A DNA stretch of 64,000 nt from NCBI RefSeq assembly GCF_000718515.1, contig NZ_JNZS01000015.1, positions 62,001 to 126,000 on the forward strand. Direction: 5' to 3'. This document shows, piece after piece, positions 38,301-46,695 of this stretch. Under the pieces are notes generated by a model that searched no databases, was not told the DNA's origin, and saw only the letters and a program-made list of their open reading frames with translations. Origin of the DNA: Micromonospora parva (GTDB lineage Bacteria; Actinomycetota; Actinomycetes; Mycobacteriales; Micromonosporaceae). Each line of letters opens with the position of its first letter. Within the stretch, counting starts at the first letter, position 1. The translations under genes and the position numbers were made by a program.

Positions 38301-40812
38301 AAAGAGTCTGGCGCCGCGGCTGCCGATCGACCGGATCTGGCATGCATATCTGGACGACCCACACCGACTCTGTTTCGTGTGGGAGGAATTCCGAGAGTTC
38401 GATGAGCTTTACGACAATCAGGTGCAACTCAGGGTCACTGATGGCAAGGGCGCGCTACTGGAAGGCAGCCTGCTCGACGAGACCCTCACGTGGGTCCACG
38501 GCGAGTCAACCGAGCCGATGCTGCTTCTCGCAGATTTCGGTGAGGGCAAGAGCGTCTTCACCTACACCCTCGCGCGACGGCTCTGCGAGCAGTACCGCTG
38601 GTCACCCGCCACTGGCGTGTTCCCGCTGCGTATCCCGCTGAGGGAGTTCGTGCAGGCCGGCAGTGGCCGCGCCCTGCTGCAGCGGCGGCTCGAAGAACTC
38701 GGGGCGACACTGGACCAGTGGCGCGAGCTCGCACGTCGCGGACGGACCCTCGTGATCCTCGACGGCTTCGACGAAATGACCGCCGACCTATCCCCTGCGG
38801 CGATTACCGACAACCTTCGAAGCATCGGCTCCTGCCTGACCGAGCTCACCGGATCAAAGGTGCTGGTCACGTCTCGACGCCGGACCCTCAGCGTCCGCGA
38901 TTGGGACCGCGTGCTCGACAGGCTGCACGACCCGATGGTCCGCGAAATCGCCTCCGGATCGCGTGACCAGAGGGTCCGCTACCTCGAGCAGTTCGCCAAT
39001 GATGACCGGACCGCCCGGATCCTGGACAACCTGCGCAATCTGTACGATCCCATCGGTCTAGCCGCCAAGCCGCTTTTCCTGCAAATGATCAAAGAAACCC
39101 TCACTGAACTTCCAGACAGCAACCTCAGCGAGCTGATCCTCTACACCACCTACGTGGAGAAGAGCCTCCGGCGAAAGCTAGAGCTGCTAGAGGACGCCAA
39201 CCTATCGCTTACCGGTAGCGAACTGATCGGCAACCTCTTGGCCATCCTTGAGGACATCGCGGTCGAACTGCAAAGATCCAACAAATCCTCCGTCTACCTT
39301 CGCGACTACTCCGCGAACGCCCCTAACGGCATCGCGGCGATGTTGTGGAAGATGAGCGACGATGCTGCGGCTCCGGCGTCGGACATGGTCCGGGCCGACG
39401 GTGACGCTACCGCCAGGATCGGAGTACGTTCGCTGCTCAAAGCCGTACGCGACGACAACCTCGACAGGTGGCCTGTCGACTTCTTTCACCGCTCCATGCG
39501 CGAGTACTTCTTCGCCCGGGCCTTGGTCCGCAGGCTGCGGACCGATCCGCAACGCGCTCGGGAGATCCTCCACGCCACCCCACTCCCCTCCGAGATCGCC
39601 CATTTCGCCGCGGAGATGCTGAGAGGGCAGGGCGACGCAGCACCGCTGAGTCACCTGGAGAGCTTCACGCGCTCCGCGACATTGGGCCTCCCCGAGGCCT
39701 TCCTCGGCGGAAACTCGATCACCCTGCTCTATGCCGCCCGCGGCGAGCTGCCGAACTGCGACTGGTCCGGCCTACGGCTGGACCACGCTCAACTCAGCGG
39801 AGCGAATCTCACGGAAGCTCGATTCGTCAACACCTCCTTACGGAACGCGAACCTCGACAACGCAGACCTGACCCGAGTCGACTTCACCAACGCAGATCTC
39901 GACGGGATCCGACTGGAGGAGACCGCCCGAGTCACCGCACTCACCGCGTTCGATGGCGAGCGGATCGTTGTGGCCTACCAGGACGGTTCACTGCGGCAGT
40001 GGCGATTGCACCCTGGCGGCAATTACGAGAGCCAGATCATCGCTAGGACGGAGCACCCGGTGGAGCGGTTGTATCGGACGCCGCAAGGACGTCTAGCCGC
40101 GATCGGCCCGGGTCTCTTCAGTCTCTACGAGCTTCAAGGTCACTCACTCACGATCGCTTCGCGGTTCGCGACTAAGTCCCGGTTCCGGCTCACCCTGCCA
40201 GGCGAGCACACCGCACTGCTCCTCGAGGAGACGAACGGCGGCCGGACGCGAGCGCTCTGGCTGAGCACCACCGATGCTGGGGTACACGACCACTGGGACG
40301 CCGAGGGAGCAGTCACCTGCTCCGACCAACTCGACGGACGGGCATACGCTGTCGCCACGGACGAACAGGTGAGGGTCGGTCTTCTCGACGACAGAGGTAA
40401 ATGCGAAATTCGGACACTCAGGATCGGTCGTATCAGCTGCCTGGGCCTTAGTCTCAGCCGTAACGGCGACGTGCTCCTAGCGCTGGGGCAGCATGACGGA
40501 CAGGTGCGAGTCGAATCGCTCCCCAGAACTGCCTCCGCTGGTCCTGCAACCACCTTATGGCAGACAGGCCTGCACGGCGGCACGGTCACCTCCGTGGCAT
40601 TTAGCGATCGTGGACAGCTGGTCACGGGGGGCGCCGACCGCACGGTTTGCACCGTGCCGAGCGCTATCGAGGGGCCAGAGCAGCCCGGCCAAGTCGTACG
40701 GCGGCTACACCTCACTCTGCGTTGCGAGGGCGTCAAGGTTGACGGTGTACGCACGGAGCAAGAACAACAGCGCCTCCGGAAGCACGCGGCGGCCATCTTG
40801 ACCGCAGGGTAG
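35353..40812 (+). CDS. DNA methylase / nuclease / NACHT / pentapeptide fusion protein
   Basis: The product is 1,819 residues from ATG 35353 (TTG 35344 and GTG 35362 are alternatives). Domains in order: an N-terminal PUA/EVE-like part (about 25-185; GDLIVFTGQNRVQAIGTLA); an HsdM-type N6-adenine methylase with SAM motif D435PCAGIGG and catalytic N515PPF; a Mrr-like PD-(D/E)xK nuclease with D859, E877 and K879 in VECKN; a NACHT ATPase with P-loop ADFGEGKS (K1066) and Walker B VILDGFDEM (D1137, D1140, E1141); pentapeptide repeats (about 1475-1515); and a WD40/propeller-like tail. It could mark DNA, detect a signal and cleave within one chain. No target-recognition subunit is seen. The frame is intact throughout. 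Domain calls rest on motifs I can see; function is inference. Confidence 0.85.
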   Translation: MDIVGSDQDAIAEANIERTEIESAGQPLTRAIDRTPLVLIAPSYGNRATRQRFADTLADPVNFLGDELHAALNAAEARDLLSRHPDGTARFWGALPSHNGIIDRLRPGDLIVFTGQNRVQAIGTLACKLRNPALADLLWPPDPGAPGWVNVYTVVNFRRVTGPDYPLLRKWVASSERDVFQSARALTPEKSAAVLAGLTDLGTFSGLLDVGDELGRGTTGAASEQTLTTLAEFERHLGAAVEILGSRRHLDLDTKWYLLGVLLLKYASDTSDSRRARHLTDEFASGRDRRPVAAQDGRTRSYPDELVVPEQARWDYLMDRASIDVGAYLNQALRVLEQGNQAALGNVLTHIDFTREIGGDRLSDGTLRDLLVHFAGLSLAPESMPPDLLKQGFEYIVRRFPETVSSKSGDFYAPADVTRLMIRLVDPTEKTTIYDPCAGIGGMLIEAVEHVKARSGSLPRVIAGQEINGSTWALSRLNLFMHNVPSTGLERGDTLAEPRHVRAGVLERFDRVISNPPFGSRVGAGELRHPERFRWGFPAQNRSELLFVQHAVSVLSADGLAAVVLPRGVLFRSGADRRIRAALLDDDVIEAVIGLPAGLFYLTGVATCVLVLRPPGAKPADRAGQILFADLPAEKPGRARHLVPGRVEELLAAYRAFEDVPDFAKVVDRSNVKENSDNLSVELYVRKDSSGREETGLAESWESGLRNLVRDGRYDEAAALLGEHVGPDTVADGETDSARFARLRMEFGFLRLQDGDRRVVGTIWTPIAQANGFAPTLSRVTARTQDVGSPDLLSEAGPADDESGASDTRTGRSPQQSGAVLEQATVDLFARLFHIDPDNRQLLVTRLRNQRPGTQYGHDVALDCSVAGSPTVRCHVECKNLHRAITLGDVADKLIQERFYPGGATVDHWILISPHAGPSNELRQMLDVWEQRQEYPFSVQVWSPEEGVEGLFALDPEVYQAVYGRPPGARELAMVESAIASLRKSLAPRLPIDRIWHAYLDDPHRLCFVWEEFREFDELYDNQVQLRVTDGKGALLEGSLLDETLTWVHGESTEPMLLLADFGEGKSVFTYTLARRLCEQYRWSPATGVFPLRIPLREFVQAGSGRALLQRRLEELGATLDQWRELARRGRTLVILDGFDEMTADLSPAAITDNLRSIGSCLTELTGSKVLVTSRRRTLSVRDWDRVLDRLHDPMVREIASGSRDQRVRYLEQFANDDRTARILDNLRNLYDPIGLAAKPLFLQMIKETLTELPDSNLSELILYTTYVEKSLRRKLELLEDANLSLTGSELIGNLLAILEDIAVELQRSNKSSVYLRDYSANAPNGIAAMLWKMSDDAAAPASDMVRADGDATARIGVRSLLKAVRDDNLDRWPVDFFHRSMREYFFARALVRRLRTDPQRAREILHATPLPSEIAHFAAEMLRGQGDAAPLSHLESFTRSATLGLPEAFLGGNSITLLYAARGELPNCDWSGLRLDHAQLSGANLTEARFVNTSLRNANLDNADLTRVDFTNADLDGIRLEETARVTALTAFDGERIVVAYQDGSLRQWRLHPGGNYESQIIARTEHPVERLYRTPQGRLAAIGPGLFSLYELQGHSLTIASRFATKSRFRLTLPGEHTALLLEETNGGRTRALWLSTTDAGVHDHWDAEGAVTCSDQLDGRAYAVATDEQVRVGLLDDRGKCEIRTLRIGRISCLGLSLSRNGDVLLALGQHDGQVRVESLPRTASAGPATTLWQTGLHGGTVTSVAFSDRGQLVTGGADRTVCTVPSAIEGPEQPGQVVRRLHLTLRCEGVKVDGVRTEQEQQRLRKHAAAILTAG

Positions 40813-40841
40813 CTACCCGAGTAATAACGAGGAGACTTGAA

Positions 40842-41240
40842 CCCAGAAGAACCTCATGTCAAGCCTCGTTCAAGGCTTGTCATTGCTTGTCAAAACCCCT
40901 TGTTACCAAACGTAGCCATCCTGCCCTTGTCACTGACTATCAAGAGTAGTCGTTGAGCTGCGCAGACGTGATCAGGCAATGATCGCCACTTGTCACTGGT
41001 TGTCAACCGTGCGCGGGGATTTTCGGGGGTAAACGGGGGGCCGACAGGGGCGTCGCCAGTCCGCCGCGTCCCGCTCCCCCATCAGCAGAACGCCCGTCAC
41101 CAAGGGAGCAGTGCGCCCCCTACCCATGCGCTACACGCTGGCCGCAGGCATGGGGGGTCGTGTCGGTGGGGCGACCCGACCCATTGCCCCACCGCCGATG
41201 ACGCTCACCGCAACTCTAAAGCTCACGCAAGTCTAGCTGT
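40842..41240 (+). repeat. Att-like repeat, copy 3 (internal junction form)
   Basis: It has the same order as copy 2: shared opening block, arm 1 TTGTCATTGCTTGTCAA at 40877-40893, core ACCCCTTGTTACC at 40895-40907, arm 2 TTGTCACTGACTATCAA at 40927, arm 3 TTGTCACTGGTTGTCAA at 40990, and a G-run from 41023 (one G shorter). The end GCTCACGCAAGTCTAGC matches copy 1. It starts 30 bases after the stop of the fusion gene. Confidence 0.78.
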
Positions 41241-41243
41241 CGT

Positions 41244-41271
41244 GGTAACCTCTTCGGCCGAAGAGGTCACC
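41244..41271. promoter_or_regulatory. 28-base palindrome beside att-like copy 3
   Basis: The inner 18 bases, CCTCTTCGGCCGAAGAGG, are a perfect palindrome, extended by GGT and ACC on the outside with one mismatch. It may be an operator or a recombinase or restriction-type target. A short plus-strand frame (GTG 41272 to 41379, 35 codons) starts immediately after it, but I cannot support it as a gene. Confidence 0.5.
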
Positions 41272-42299
41272 GTGATGGCGCTCTCCGTGGGACGGCACGA
41301 CCACGTTTCGATGCCCGGACGAACCACAACGCAGGACGAGACGGCCCTCACCGTGAACACAAGCATCGACATGCGCTGACGTCCCTTACCGCCTGCGCCG
41401 CAGCGCCGACGCTGACGCCTTCGGATCCTCCGAAGAGCTCTCCAGCCTGAAGGGCCTACTCAGGACGTTTCCCGTGGGACCGGTGTCTCAGATGACGGAA
41501 CTGCGGCGGACTACGGCCCGCTAACCCGCAACGCTCTATGTCGATCTATAGCACCTGGAGGCGCGCATTAGGCGAGCCGAGACGCCGGCCTCCAGTGGGA
41601 ACAGCGCGCCACCCGACCCCTTCGCCCTTCACCGGGAGGTCACACCGCACCGATTGATCGCATCATCGCAGGTCAGCGCCTCGTCTCTGTCCGACGTCGG
41701 TGAGCACTTCGGGCGCGGTGACCTCTTCGCCAACCTGCACCCAATCTGCTCCCAGTTGAAGGCCTGGCCAACCAAGGGCTCCTTACCACCTTGACCTGCG
41801 CACATTGCCCCGCCAGGCGACATAGATGGCCCTCGGCTGCTGGGTAGAACCGGAGAGCGCTCCGCGGGAAACAGGACGCCACACCCACCCTCACCTGCGG
41901 AAACATCAGGCCGCAGGACCGGGTGGGTGCAGATGCGCGCCGTTCCATGGCGTTGGACGCAGTTCAAGCCCGTTCACGGCACCCCGCTGCTCCCAACCTG
42001 CTCCCCCCAAACCAGGCCCACACCGTGCCGCCGACCGCCGACCGATCGCGAGGCGGCTACCAGTGGATCGACGTCGGAAACCCCTTCGAGGACTTCGAAT
42101 CGAGCAGAGCCGAGGTTGTCCTTGCGCAGCCACCACCTGGCCCGCGCAAGGAGGAGACAGCAAAACGGCTGTTCACCTCGACCACAATGCCGAGGTCCTC
42201 GAAGTTGTTGCAGCGGCCGGCAACCAACGTCGCGGCGCATTTGCCCCCTTGCGTAAGGCGAGCGTGAGTAGGGACCGTCCCTGTTCTCATCCCATCCTC
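41272..42299. other. Decayed coding debris
   Basis: No intact gene. At 41390-41530 a plus-strand frame reads FGSSEELSSLKGLLRTFPVG and ends at a stop, a likely relic. From about 41640 to 41900 the DNA is a degenerate duplicate of 58865-59100 (shared phrases GTGAGCACTTCGG and GCCAGGCGACATAG). The common translation EHFGRGxLFAxL suggests both come from one lost gene. Confidence 0.4.
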
Positions 42300-42850
42300 G
42301 TTGGACCTTGCAGCAGATAACAGAGCCGGTGCGGTCGACGGGCAGGTGCACCAGCCGCAGGTAGCGGTTGGTGCGGTCGACCAGGGTGGCGATGGCGGAT
42401 TGGTTCTGCCGACCGACGATGAGGTCTCCCTCCCAGTCACCGATGCGGGTGCGGTGCAGGGCGGCGGCCGGCCGATGTTCGATCAACAGCGTGGGAGCCA
42501 CGAAGCGGCAGCGGCGCGGGTCAGCTCGACGGCGCCGCTTCCTCAGCGGTCGGCCAGTGCGAAGTCGGCGAGTGAGCTGGCGGCTAAGTCCACCTCTGCC
42601 GCCGCGGTAGAGCGCCTGGTAGATCGTCTCGTGGCAGACGTGCCACGAGGGTTGGTCGGGATAGGCCTGTCGAAGCCAGGCGGCAATCTGCTGCGGGCTC
42701 CAATCCTCTTCCAGCTTGGCCTGGACTCGACCGGCTACGCCGGCGGCCTGCCGATACGAGCGAAGCGCCAGCCGCCGAGAAGTTCTGGACCGGCAGCGGG
42801 TGCTCGAAGGCATCCCAAAGGATCGACGCATTCGCATAGAGCGATACTTG
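42300..42850 (-). pseudogene. IS30-family transposase remnant
   Basis: Minus-strand translation gives recognisable IS30 transposase segments: LEEDWSPQQIAAWLRQAYPD, CHETIYQALYRGGRGGLSRQ, then RIGDWEGDLIVGRQNQSAIA and LVDRTNRYLRLVHLP. The N-terminal helix-turn-helix is scrambled by frame changes and the DDE C-terminus is lost after about 42300. It marks past transposition into the start of module C. Confidence 0.75.
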
Positions 42851-43195
42851 GGCCCGGCGGGGCAGCGGATCGCCCAGCGCAATGACGACGATCGGATCCT
42901 AGGTCCAAGGCGGACGCGGGCTTCGCCAGTACCTTGCCGCGCACCACAAACCCACAGACGGCGGCCGATGGGCGGACTGGAAGGAAGCACTCCGCACCGA
43001 ACACCGCACCGTCCGGGCAGGCGTCGAACGCCCTTGGCCAGGATGAAGTGTTTCAAGATCCTCCGCGACTACCGCCGCGCCGCCCACACATTGGCCGACG
43101 CTGCTTCCGGCGTCGCCAACCTCGACAACATCATCCTCACCGGCTCACCAATGGCCCGCACTAGGCAGCGCCTTCACCCAGTTACGAGACGTCCC

Positions 43196-45574
43196 TTAGG
43201 TCGATTCCGACGTCGCGGCCAAAGCTGCGTCAAGCTCCGCAGCGTTTTGGAACCGATCGTCGGGTTCACGCCGAGTTGCGGTGGCGATGACGTCACGCAG
43301 GCGCGCCGGCACCGGAAGCGTCGAAGTGTCGATGTCCTCCTGGAGGCGCTTGCTCAGCAGCAGCGCCACGCTGGCTGATTCCCAAGGCACCTTTCCTGTC
43401 GCACAGAAATACAGAACGAGGCCCAGAGAATAGATGTCGGAGCGGTGGTCGGGGGTCCCGCCAGAAATAGTCTCGGGGGCCATGTACATCGGTGTGCCCA
43501 CGAGTTGACCTGCGGCAGTGATATTGCCACGACCCTCTTGCCGTGCGATGCCGAAGTCCACGATGACCGGACCCCGGCGGGGTTCCATAACAATGTTTGA
43601 TGGCTTTAGGTCGATTCGCGCAATCCGCTTTTCGTTCAGGTACGATAAGGCGCTAGCCAGACGCCGCCCAATCTGCACCACCTCGTCAGGTGGCAAGGCG
43701 CCCGACTCGGCGACGACGGATGCCAGATCAGAACCGAGCATGAGCTCCATGATGATCGCCACGCCGCCCTCGTCGATGTCGACGGCGTCGTAGGTGCGAA
43801 CGATCTGCGGGTGTCGCAGCTGCGCGGCAATGTCAGCCTCGCGGCGGAACCGTACGAGGGCGCCCGGGTCGTCCCTGTCGAAGTAGCCGAGGGTTTTGAC
43901 CGCGATGGCCCGCTGCAACTGCCGGTCAAAACCTCGGTAGACGGTGCCCATGCCGCCGCGCCCGATGGCCTCGCGCAACTCGTATCGATTCGCGAGAACC
44001 CGCACTGGCGGCAGTGCCGCACCTCCGGCGCCGGTAGACGTACCGCCGTCGGCCAAGGCGGAGATCTGCAGGGCCGCGCGTTCGGCTTCGTTCGCGGCGG
44101 CGAAGCCGAACAGGGCGCGCCGAATTTCGCTGGACAACTTGAAGATGGCGTCGTTTGCGTCGCCGATGATCGTTGCGGTCGCGTTAGACCGCCGGACGTA
44201 TTCGATGATCTGGTGACGTTGCAGGTGCTCGAGCATTCGAGCGACGCCCGGCTCCGAGATGCCGAGAGCGGGATCGAAATGCCGGGGCTCGCCCTCGGGG
44301 ACTAAGTCCTTCGAGGAGAATGGTTCGCCCTCGCTGCGCAGAACCCAGTCCACAACGTAGTAGGCGCTCAGCTTGCGGCGATCCTCGTCGATGTCGGCGC
44401 TGAACAGTTGGTCCCGCCGTTGCTGCTCTTGTTCTAGGTGCTCGCTAAGGAGCACCTCAAGGTTGGCGTAGAACTGGACGCGCTTGGCGTCGTGTTCCTG
44501 CACGTGCAGCGTCGGGCCGCTCTCTGCCCAGGAGACGAACCCGTTGAACTCCTGCAATAGACGCCGCGGTATGCCCCTTGCCTTGAACTGCAGGTAGTCG
44601 CGGAACTGCTTGAGTTCCGCCGGGTACTCGGTAGTGTCGGCACGCACGACGTCGAGGAGACGGTCGACTGCCGACCAACTGCACGGCACGTACAGCCGCC
44701 ATCCAAAAACACTCTCGTAGATGCTGTTGCCTCGAGCGGCGTCCCTGATGGCATGGTCGTGCAGGTCCGGCCCGGCCACAACGAGAAAGTGAACACCCGG
44801 CATGGTCAGGACGTTCTTGACGCCGCCAAGGATTTTCTCGATCACCTCAAGCCCTGCATCGGCGCTGGTCAACTTGTCCGCCTCGTCGAGCACGACAACC
44901 AGCCGTATCCGGGCCTTGGTGGGCTTGGACCACGGCTGCAGCCACCGACGCCACCTTGGCAACGGCACGGTCACGGAGCCACTACGGCGCAGCAGCGACA
45001 CAATCCTGATGATGTCGTGCTCGACATCGGTCTCCGAGTAAGCGAGAAACTGGGCTTCGGTGGCCAGGGACCGGGTGCGCTTCGTGGTCGTCACGACCTT
45101 GGGCAGGGGAACCTTCACGATCCGACCGTTTGAAGCCTCGACATTGACGCCCCGCTCGGTTGCTTCCGACCGTGTCTGCTTGAACGCCAGCGACGTGCGC
45201 ATGTAGGCCACCAGCAGGGACTGCTGCACGTCGGCAGGCAATCGCGACAGCAGGCCACGGTCGTGGAGACTTTCGAACACACGCCGGGTCACCGCGAACA
45301 GCAGCCGATCAATGTCGGTCGACCGGGCCACACTCAGCACCACCGGCACCACGAGATCATCCTCGTCGCCCTGCGACAACTCGTTGAGCGCGCGCAGGAC
45401 CAGTGTCGTCTTGCCAACCCCGCGGAAGCCGGTGACGAGGAAAGCGCCGCCGTGGGAATGGATGATACGAGACCGTAACCCCTCCACCAGGCTCGCGTTG
45501 CCCAGCATCGGCAGAGCGTCATCATCGCCCTGAAGTGGCTCGTGAACGAACCGGAAGGAGGTCGTAAGCGGCAT
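43196..45574 (-). CDS. ATPase / Ser-Thr protein kinase fusion
   Basis: The product is 792 residues from ATG 45574; the frame is open to 45643. The N-terminal part is a P-loop ATPase: GFRGVGKTT (Lys 55) and Walker B LVVVLDEADKL, with a following helical and winged-helix-like region (LRSEGEPFSSKDLVPEG to QRHQIIEYVRRS). The C-terminal 265 residues are a Hanks-type kinase: GRGGMGTVYRG, AIAVK, IVDFGIA, and the activation segment GTPMYMAPE. The catalytic loop reads RIDLKPSN, so the His and Arg of HRD are changed while the Asp is kept. An ATPase switch coupled to a kinase suggests signalling or abortive defence. No close system is known to me. Confidence 0.85.
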   Translation of the reverse strand: MPLTTSFRFVHEPLQGDDDALPMLGNASLVEGLRSRIIHSHGGAFLVTGFRGVGKTTLVLRALNELSQGDEDDLVVPVVLSVARSTDIDRLLFAVTRRVFESLHDRGLLSRLPADVQQSLLVAYMRTSLAFKQTRSEATERGVNVEASNGRIVKVPLPKVVTTTKRTRSLATEAQFLAYSETDVEHDIIRIVSLLRRSGSVTVPLPRWRRWLQPWSKPTKARIRLVVVLDEADKLTSADAGLEVIEKILGGVKNVLTMPGVHFLVVAGPDLHDHAIRDAARGNSIYESVFGWRLYVPCSWSAVDRLLDVVRADTTEYPAELKQFRDYLQFKARGIPRRLLQEFNGFVSWAESGPTLHVQEHDAKRVQFYANLEVLLSEHLEQEQQRRDQLFSADIDEDRRKLSAYYVVDWVLRSEGEPFSSKDLVPEGEPRHFDPALGISEPGVARMLEHLQRHQIIEYVRRSNATATIIGDANDAIFKLSSEIRRALFGFAAANEAERAALQISALADGGTSTGAGGAALPPVRVLANRYELREAIGRGGMGTVYRGFDRQLQRAIAVKTLGYFDRDDPGALVRFRREADIAAQLRHPQIVRTYDAVDIDEGGVAIIMELMLGSDLASVVAESGALPPDEVVQIGRRLASALSYLNEKRIARIDLKPSNIVMEPRRGPVIVDFGIARQEGRGNITAAGQLVGTPMYMAPETISGGTPDHRSDIYSLGLVLYFCATGKVPWESASVALLLSKRLQEDIDTSTLPVPARLRDVIATATRREPDDRFQNAAELDAALAATSEST

Positions 45575-45773
45575 GACCAGCAAGGGCCCACTCCCCGTTA
45601 GTGCGTAAGCCGCCGGATGACCTTCGCCGCCGGCACCAGCCACACGTCCACACAGCGCTGGCTCTGGCAGTACACATCCGGCTACGGCAAGTCGTCAACG
45701 ATGTGGCGCAGCTTTGACATGGCCCCGCCGCACGTGCTGTGGCGAGGTTCGCCCGGCTTGCCGGAGGGTTGGT

Positions 45774-45935
45774 TATCTAGCGCCGGTGGGCTCGGGCTGA
45801 ACGATAGTGGTCTCGTCGTGCTGTGCCTGGTGGGTGTGCCAGGCGGTTTCGCACTCGTCTGGGGTTCGCCAGCCGAGGTCTTTCTGGATACGGCGGGTGT
45901 TGTACCAGCCGTCGATGTAGGTGAAGATCCCGTTT
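45774..45935 (-). pseudogene. IS3-family transposase C-terminal fragment
   Basis: The minus strand reads GIFTYIDGWYNTRRIQKDL then GWRTPDECETAWHTH and stops at 45774-45776. This is the end of an IS3-group OrfB, where YNxxRxHxxLG is conserved. The rest of the transposase, including the DDE catalytic core, is absent, so it is a remnant. Confidence 0.75.
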
Positions 45936-46536
45936 CCGCCTCATCGGGGCTCCGCCAAGAGTTGCGGTAGACAGCTCACACCGCGGACCCCGGCGGCGCT
46001 CTGGACGATCGCGTAGATTCTCGCCGGCCAAGCCTTCGATGAGTTCGACTGAATGGACCCGGCCGCTGAGTTTCCGAGGGTCGCGTTTGACCACCACGTT
46101 CGGCAGGGTGACCGGAACCGGTGGATCCGCGCTCGTCGGGAACCGCCAATGCGTCATCTCCGGCCGGCCCGCCGGCAGCAACGGCGCGGCAGTTCGAAGA
46201 GGCGGTTCGTCTACTCCGCGCCGTACTCGTCCCAGGCTTCCCTCGTCAGGAGCGACCAGCCACGGGCAGCGAGCGCTTTCACCTCGACGAACGCGCCGGA
46301 CGCGATCAGCACCGCAGACCCGTTCTGCCATTTCGTCGCTGAGCACGGTCAATCAAGCGTTTCGGTCGACGCCGCGCGGCGGATGATCCCAGAAGAACGT
46401 GATGATCATGCCGTAATCCACAGGCGCCGAGTTATCCACAGATGGTGCCGCTGCGGGTTGAGCGGCTGAACGTGCCGGCTGAGGTACTCCGCAGGCGGCG
46501 ACGCGACGTCGCATCGACTGGTAAGGGAGAGCAGCC
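45936..46536. other. Gene-poor stretch with two DnaA-box-like sites
   Basis: No gene is supported. TAATCCACA at 46414-46422 and TTATCCACA at 46432-46440 lie 18 bases apart in the same orientation; the second equals the E. coli DnaA box. Two boxes alone do not make an origin. GGGAGA at 46525-46530 serves the next gene. Confidence 0.35.
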
Positions 46537-46695
46537 ATGACTTGGGGTGGACGCAGCCAATCACGACGCACGGACTGGCAGACAGCAGCGGACGGCCTCG
46601 CCGGTGTTACTGGTCTCCTCGGCGCAGTGGCGGCGCTCGTCGCGGCGGTTGCGGGGCTACTGACGGCTGCAGCCACGCTGCTGGTAAATCGCTGA
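46537..46695 (+). CDS. Tiny membrane protein
   Basis: The product is 52 residues from ATG 46537, with GGGAGA seven bases upstream. A polar N-terminus (RSQSRRTDWQTAADG) is followed by one long hydrophobic Ala/Leu/Val helix of about 30 residues ending in VNR. It could be a holin-like or toxin-like peptide. The stop TGA overlaps the ATG of the next gene (TGATG), so they are translated together. Confidence 0.6.
   Translation: MTWGGRSQSRRTDWQTAADGLAGVTGLLGAVAALVAAVAGLLTAAATLLVNR

Noticed and set aside
17081..41379. Similar short frames beginning MSL.V....GFSG in all three att-like repeats (17081, 33489, 40990)
   Set aside because: They start with TTG inside arm 3 and the likeness ends when DNA identity ends. 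The conserved spacing of arms is better explained by DNA-level function than by a peptide.
40813..43195. Possible intact transposon around the IS30 remnant
   Set aside because: The transposase lacks both a coherent N-terminus and its DDE C-terminus, and I could not find matching terminal inverted repeats.
46414..46440. Calling a replication origin from the two DnaA-box-like sites
   Set aside because: Two boxes without dnaA, dnaN, an AT-rich region or further boxes are not enough.
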